Assembly (NCBI GenBank): GCA_913055745.1
Contig: CAJXJZ010000004.1
Location: forward strand, 23,952-87,951
Length of the DNA: 64,000 nt
Direction: 5' to 3'
DNA from: an uncultured bacterium
GTDB lineage: Bacteria > Hydrothermota > Hydrothermia > UBA1063 > CAJXJZ01
Part shown: positions 60,887-64,000 of the stretch, one piece after another
Layout: every line of letters begins with the position of its first letter
How positions within the stretch are numbered: the first letter of the stretch is position 1
The notes under the pieces: generated by a model
What the model saw: the letters and a program-made list of their open reading frames with translations, nothing else
The model's database searches: none
Told to the model about the DNA's origin: nothing
Translations under genes and position numbers: made by a program

Positions 60887-62553
60887 AGAAACTTTTAATC
60901 ATTACAATCCTGGTAATATTCCAGGCAGGATGTAAGAAGAAAAACTTAGGTACTGATATACATTACCTTTATAAAAAAGGTGATGTACTAACCTTACCTC
61001 AAAAGGCAAAAAAATTCTATATACTTGAGATCTTAAGAGACAGCCAAAACCTCGTATTTTTAAATAAAAATACCTATTCACCAACAAAAGAAGCATACGG
61101 CTTTATAGGCTTTTTTGAGGATGCCGATACTACTGTTAAATTCTATGGGATAGACACTTCCATCTCCAACTCATCCCTTTTAGTATCCCTTTATTATTTT
61201 AAAAAGTTTTACACGCTCCCTTCATCTCTAATCTCCATTATAAAGAACAATTCTTCGCCAATTGCCACATACATGCTCTTTTATCTTGATTCCATCAGTC
61301 CTGATACCCTGTATGAGAGGGCCATGACATATTATAAAAATTTACCATCCTTAAATGAAGAAGAGACATATTATCTTGTAAAAACAATGTATGAAATCCA
61401 AAAAGGAACAAACAAAAACTTAGCACTTCTTGACTCAGTAATCAACTTCTATTTAAAAAACTGGCCATATAGTAAAAACGCCTCAAGGATATACTACTAT
61501 CTTGTCTCAAACAACAAAATAAAAAACGATACAATGATAAACATATACAAAAAACTAATTTTAAAAAACCCATACGACCCATATGCTTTACAATTCATGG
61601 CATTTTTAGCCGATACAACCATTAAAGGAAACAAACATAAAAAATACCTAAAAGAGTTCTTAAAATCTATGCAGAAATTTCCAATTACATCCCAGAGTAT
61701 TCAACTTACATTCTACATACCCGAACTCTTCAATTATCTTGATGCTGAAGATACATCCAATATAATAAGAAGGAACTTTATTGACGAATTCGGAAGCCCC
61801 CCATATCTCATCAAACTATGGAGCACATCAACGCTCATATCATACCATTTTGCCAAAGGCTATTATCTAAAAAGTATAAAAAAATACAAAGATGCTATCT
61901 CGGCATTCAAAGAGTGTAGAAACTACAATATTCCAGACTACTATGTAGAAGAAGGCGACAGGCAAATCATTGACATATACAAAAAAATGGGCAAGTACAA
62001 AACAGAAGACGCCAAAGAGGTAGCACTGGATCTATTATCAAGAAACCCAGTAGATTCCATAGGTAGAGAAGTCATTGGAAATCCCAATGATGATAGCCTA
62101 TTTAACATGCTAAAGCCCATATTAAAAAAGAGAGCAAAACCTTTGAATCCAAAGATAGAGTTCACATTGCTAAAAGGTGGCAAACAAGATGTAAAAAAAC
62201 TACTTGGAAAGGCATGGATTATAAAGTTCTGGTCAGTTTACTGCCCACATTGCAGGAGAGAGATACCCTATGAAAACGAACTCTATCTTGATTTAAAGGA
62301 CAAAAAAGATTTCGGTTTTCTCGCATGTTCCCTTAACTCAAAAAAAGAAGTAGAAAAATTCTTAGACAAGAACGCCTTTTATTTCACACAGTGTTATGGA
62401 TGCGGAAAACTAAGAAGGTATTTCAATATCTCAGGTGTGCCAGCATATTTTGTCCTTGATAAAAACGGGAATATAGTATTTTCACACATAGGAGAGGACA
62501 AAAACATAAAAAGCAGGCTCAAGACCGAACTAATCTTTGCATCAAAACTATAA
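60883..62553 (+). CDS. Lipoprotein with C-terminal TlpA-like thioredoxin domain
   Basis: 556 residues. Lipoprotein signal peptide MKKLLIITILVIFQAGC with Cys17 as the lipidated residue. Residues about 25-400 are helical with TPR-like repeats and Tyr/Lys-rich segments that I do not recognise. The C-terminal about 130 residues form a thioredoxin fold: FWSVYCPHC (Cys454/Cys457) and a cis-Pro loop SGVPAYFV. TlpA/ResA-type reductases act on periplasmic disulfides. A third and fourth Cys follow at QCYGCGK. It overlaps cinA by 4 bases. Confidence 0.82.
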   Translation: MKKLLIITILVIFQAGCKKKNLGTDIHYLYKKGDVLTLPQKAKKFYILEILRDSQNLVFLNKNTYSPTKEAYGFIGFFEDADTTVKFYGIDTSISNSSLLVSLYYFKKFYTLPSSLISIIKNNSSPIATYMLFYLDSISPDTLYERAMTYYKNLPSLNEEETYYLVKTMYEIQKGTNKNLALLDSVINFYLKNWPYSKNASRIYYYLVSNNKIKNDTMINIYKKLILKNPYDPYALQFMAFLADTTIKGNKHKKYLKEFLKSMQKFPITSQSIQLTFYIPELFNYLDAEDTSNIIRRNFIDEFGSPPYLIKLWSTSTLISYHFAKGYYLKSIKKYKDAISAFKECRNYNIPDYYVEEGDRQIIDIYKKMGKYKTEDAKEVALDLLSRNPVDSIGREVIGNPNDDSLFNMLKPILKKRAKPLNPKIEFTLLKGGKQDVKKLLGKAWIIKFWSVYCPHCRREIPYENELYLDLKDKKDFGFLACSLNSKKEVEKFLDKNAFYFTQCYGCGKLRRYFNISGVPAYFVLDKNGNIVFSHIGEDKNIKSRLKTELIFASKL

Positions 62554-62555
62554 AT

Positions 62556-63734
62556 TCAATTATAGATTAAAGGAACAAGCATTTCTTCAAGGGACAGGCC
62601 TCCGTGCCTGCCCTTCATAAAAGATGTATTTTTATCATTATCTCCACAAACAATATAATAATTCTCCTTAGGAATAAGAACAACATCCCCCACTCTTTGT
62701 CTAAATTCTTCTTTAAGTTTTCCACCCCATAGACCTTTATGCTCAACCTCAGAGCGCAACATCACATGAACCACATCCCCAAACTCATTTTCCACTTCCT
62801 TTACAAACTCCTTCTTATCCCTCACATTCAAGTACATGGCTCTTGGCTCGCCAGCAGGATACCCAATAATCCTTTTATAAATGCCACTTTTCTTACAAAT
62901 ATCAATAGACTTTTCCTCTGTAGTGGGTATATGACCATGGTCTGCTGTAATCAAAAAGAGCGTATTATCCATGTATTTAGAAAGATAGCGATCAAGCAAC
63001 TCGTCAAAAAAACGCATAAATGCCAAAACCTCCTCAGAATAAGGCCCATAGGCATGAGACAAAGTATCCACAGTTGGCGTATAAAGGGAAATAAACCTTC
63101 TTCCACCCTCCTTATCCAATACCTTAGATGCACCCACAACAAGGTCTATATCATCACTATGCGGCACATTCTCCATAAAACCATAAACAATTTTAGAAAA
63201 GGACGACCCAATAAACTCCTTCCTTAAAAAAGGATATACCCTGACACCTTCCCTTGCTAAGGATTCATATATGTAGAATTCTGGCATAAAAACCTTTTCG
63301 TCAAGTGGAACCCTTGTATTCTCAAGACCTTCTATGTTGTAGAAAATAGTATTCATAGTTGTAAAAGGCCTATCCAAAAACATCCTAAACCCCAAAATAC
63401 CGTGTTCAGACGGCAAAAGCCCACTGGCAAAACTCACAAGTGCCGTAGCCGTTGTAGAAGGAAAGGTGCTTGTAATATATGCAGAATGCAAAGAGGACAA
63501 GAAAGGGATTGCATGTTCTTCTTTCAACTTCTTAAACAATTGATAACCAAGTCCATCAATAATAATCAAAACAAGATGCTCTTTGTCCTTGTTAATATTT
63601 AATTCCTGAAATGTCAAAGAATCCGTATGATGCTCCATGAGTGGATGCCGCGACGCACCAAAAAACTCCATAATAAAATGAGGAACCTCCACAATAGATT
63701 TTCCGCCATATTCAGGCATTACCAATGCTTTCAT
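62556..63734 (-). CDS. Alkaline-phosphatase-superfamily phosphodiesterase
   Basis: 392 residues from the ATG at 63734, which follows AGAGGAG; an in-frame start at 63788 lacks a ribosome site. It belongs to the type I phosphodiesterase/nucleotide pyrophosphatase family: LIIDGLGYQLF, the nucleophile Thr in STFPSTTATALVSFASGLLP, PTVDTLSHAYGPYS, ITADHGHIPT and KGRHGGLS give the two metal sites. It hydrolyses phosphodiester or nucleotide bonds; the substrate is unknown. No signal peptide seen, so probably cytoplasmic. It is convergent with the TlpA lipoprotein, two bases apart. Confidence 0.85.
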   Translation of the reverse strand: MKALVMPEYGGKSIVEVPHFIMEFFGASRHPLMEHHTDSLTFQELNINKDKEHLVLIIIDGLGYQLFKKLKEEHAIPFLSSLHSAYITSTFPSTTATALVSFASGLLPSEHGILGFRMFLDRPFTTMNTIFYNIEGLENTRVPLDEKVFMPEFYIYESLAREGVRVYPFLRKEFIGSSFSKIVYGFMENVPHSDDIDLVVGASKVLDKEGGRRFISLYTPTVDTLSHAYGPYSEEVLAFMRFFDELLDRYLSKYMDNTLFLITADHGHIPTTEEKSIDICKKSGIYKRIIGYPAGEPRAMYLNVRDKKEFVKEVENEFGDVVHVMLRSEVEHKGLWGGKLKEEFRQRVGDVVLIPKENYYIVCGDNDKNTSFMKGRHGGLSLEEMLVPLIYN

Positions 63735-63759
63735 AATCACTCCTCTTGTTTTCAAATAA

Positions 63760-63765
63760 ATTATA
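63760..63765 (-). promoter_or_regulatory. -10 box of the phosphodiesterase gene
   Basis: Minus-strand TATAAT (63765-63760), about 25 bases before the ATG at 63734, with AGAGGAG in the leader. No convincing -35 is seen. Confidence 0.45.
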
Positions 63766-63788
63766 TAGCAAAAACCTCGTAAAGACAT

Positions 63789-64000
63789 TAAAAACTATGA
63801 GTTTCGAGCCCGCTTGACTAAAGTAAAAATATTCAAAAAAGGGCCGGCATCTCTAAAATTAAATATTAAAATAGAGGATAGATAACAAAACATTTATATA
63901 GAGGCAAAATTTTAAAAAATCTTTAAGTTATAATAAATTAAAGTCAATTTTCAAAAATTACTTCAACCCCCAGTAGTGTAAAAAACCCCGGGGTACGAAG
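63789..64000. other. AT-rich non-coding stretch at window end
   Basis: About 210 bases of AT-rich sequence without an open frame I can support. The last 40 bases turn GC-rich: CTTCAACCCC at 63961-63970 is partly complementary to GGGGTACGAAG at the end, and ACCCCGGGGT (63985-63994) is a 10-base palindrome. It could be a leader or the start of an array or gene beyond the edge; nothing firm. Confidence 0.3.

Noticed and set aside
63735..63788. 18-codon extension of the phosphodiesterase
   Set aside because: It covers the -10 box and the AGAGGAG site that belong to the ATG at 63734.
63961..64000. CRISPR array
   Set aside because: Only one GC-rich stretch is visible and there are no repeats or cas genes.

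Overview
The window reads as a compact, AT-rich bacterial chromosome segment. It holds about 58 protein genes, and no gap reaches 300 bases. I see no rRNA, tRNA, CRISPR array or insertion sequence. The envelope is diderm: ExbB/ExbD/TonB, an OmpA-like protein, several outer-membrane barrels, a lipoprotein and an SLBB polysaccharide exporter. Several secreted proteins end in domains resembling the type IX secretion (T9SS) sorting domain, and one protein belongs to the PorV/PorQ family. Superoxide reductase, rubredoxin, an archaeal-like peroxiredoxin and the two-subunit type of glycine decarboxylase suggest an anaerobe, perhaps thermophilic. My inference, at moderate to low confidence, is an uncultured FCB-type lineage such as candidate phylum WOR-3.

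Layout, left third. Bases 1-1628 (minus) hold a geranylgeranyl-reductase-like flavoprotein, cut by the window edge, behind a secreted protein. Bases 1684-11705 (minus) are one tight ten-gene operon: Ig/FlgD-like protein, PorV-like protein, TPR protein, ExbB, two ExbDs, TonB, OmpA-like protein, a YhaM-like nuclease and RluD. purA and a TGS GTPase lie upstream on the same strand (11773-14020). A 14-gene plus-strand run (14150-26552) mixes translation (L25, Pth, EF-P, CCA enzyme, RlmI-like), lipid (AccB, FabD), repair (RecO) and envelope genes. fabG faces it.

Middle. A perfect consensus promoter drives a large secreted lamin-tail protein (27496-29742). Then come trmFO, xerC/D and a flippase-like protein. 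On the minus strand, 32924-39966, lie a glycosyltransferase and an amino-acid operon: lysine-ketoglutarate reductase, saccharopine dehydrogenase and a two-subunit flavin/iron-sulfur dehydrogenase. A sirtuin is divergent from this operon with only 56 bp between the starts. DNA polymerase X and a secreted repeat protein follow.

Right third. Bases 45181-57172 (plus) form one unit: two sugar-ABC permeases, gcvPB, then a Wzx/Wzy-type polysaccharide cluster. Bases 57190-59518 (minus) form an anaerobic oxidative-stress cluster: peroxiredoxin, superoxide reductase, rubrerythrin-like protein, flavin reductase and an easily missed 53-residue rubredoxin. An exact match to the PerR-box consensus overlaps its promoter, and two intrinsic terminators sit inside it. 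cinA, a TlpA-type lipoprotein and a phosphodiesterase close the window.

Main observations: (1) a recurrent promoter geometry placing the -10 box 7-9 bases before the start codon, implying leaderless mRNAs; (2) the PerR-box/terminator layout of the stress cluster; (3) a paired ExbD in which one copy lacks the membrane aspartate; (4) the saccharopine plus two-subunit dehydrogenase operon beside a sirtuin.
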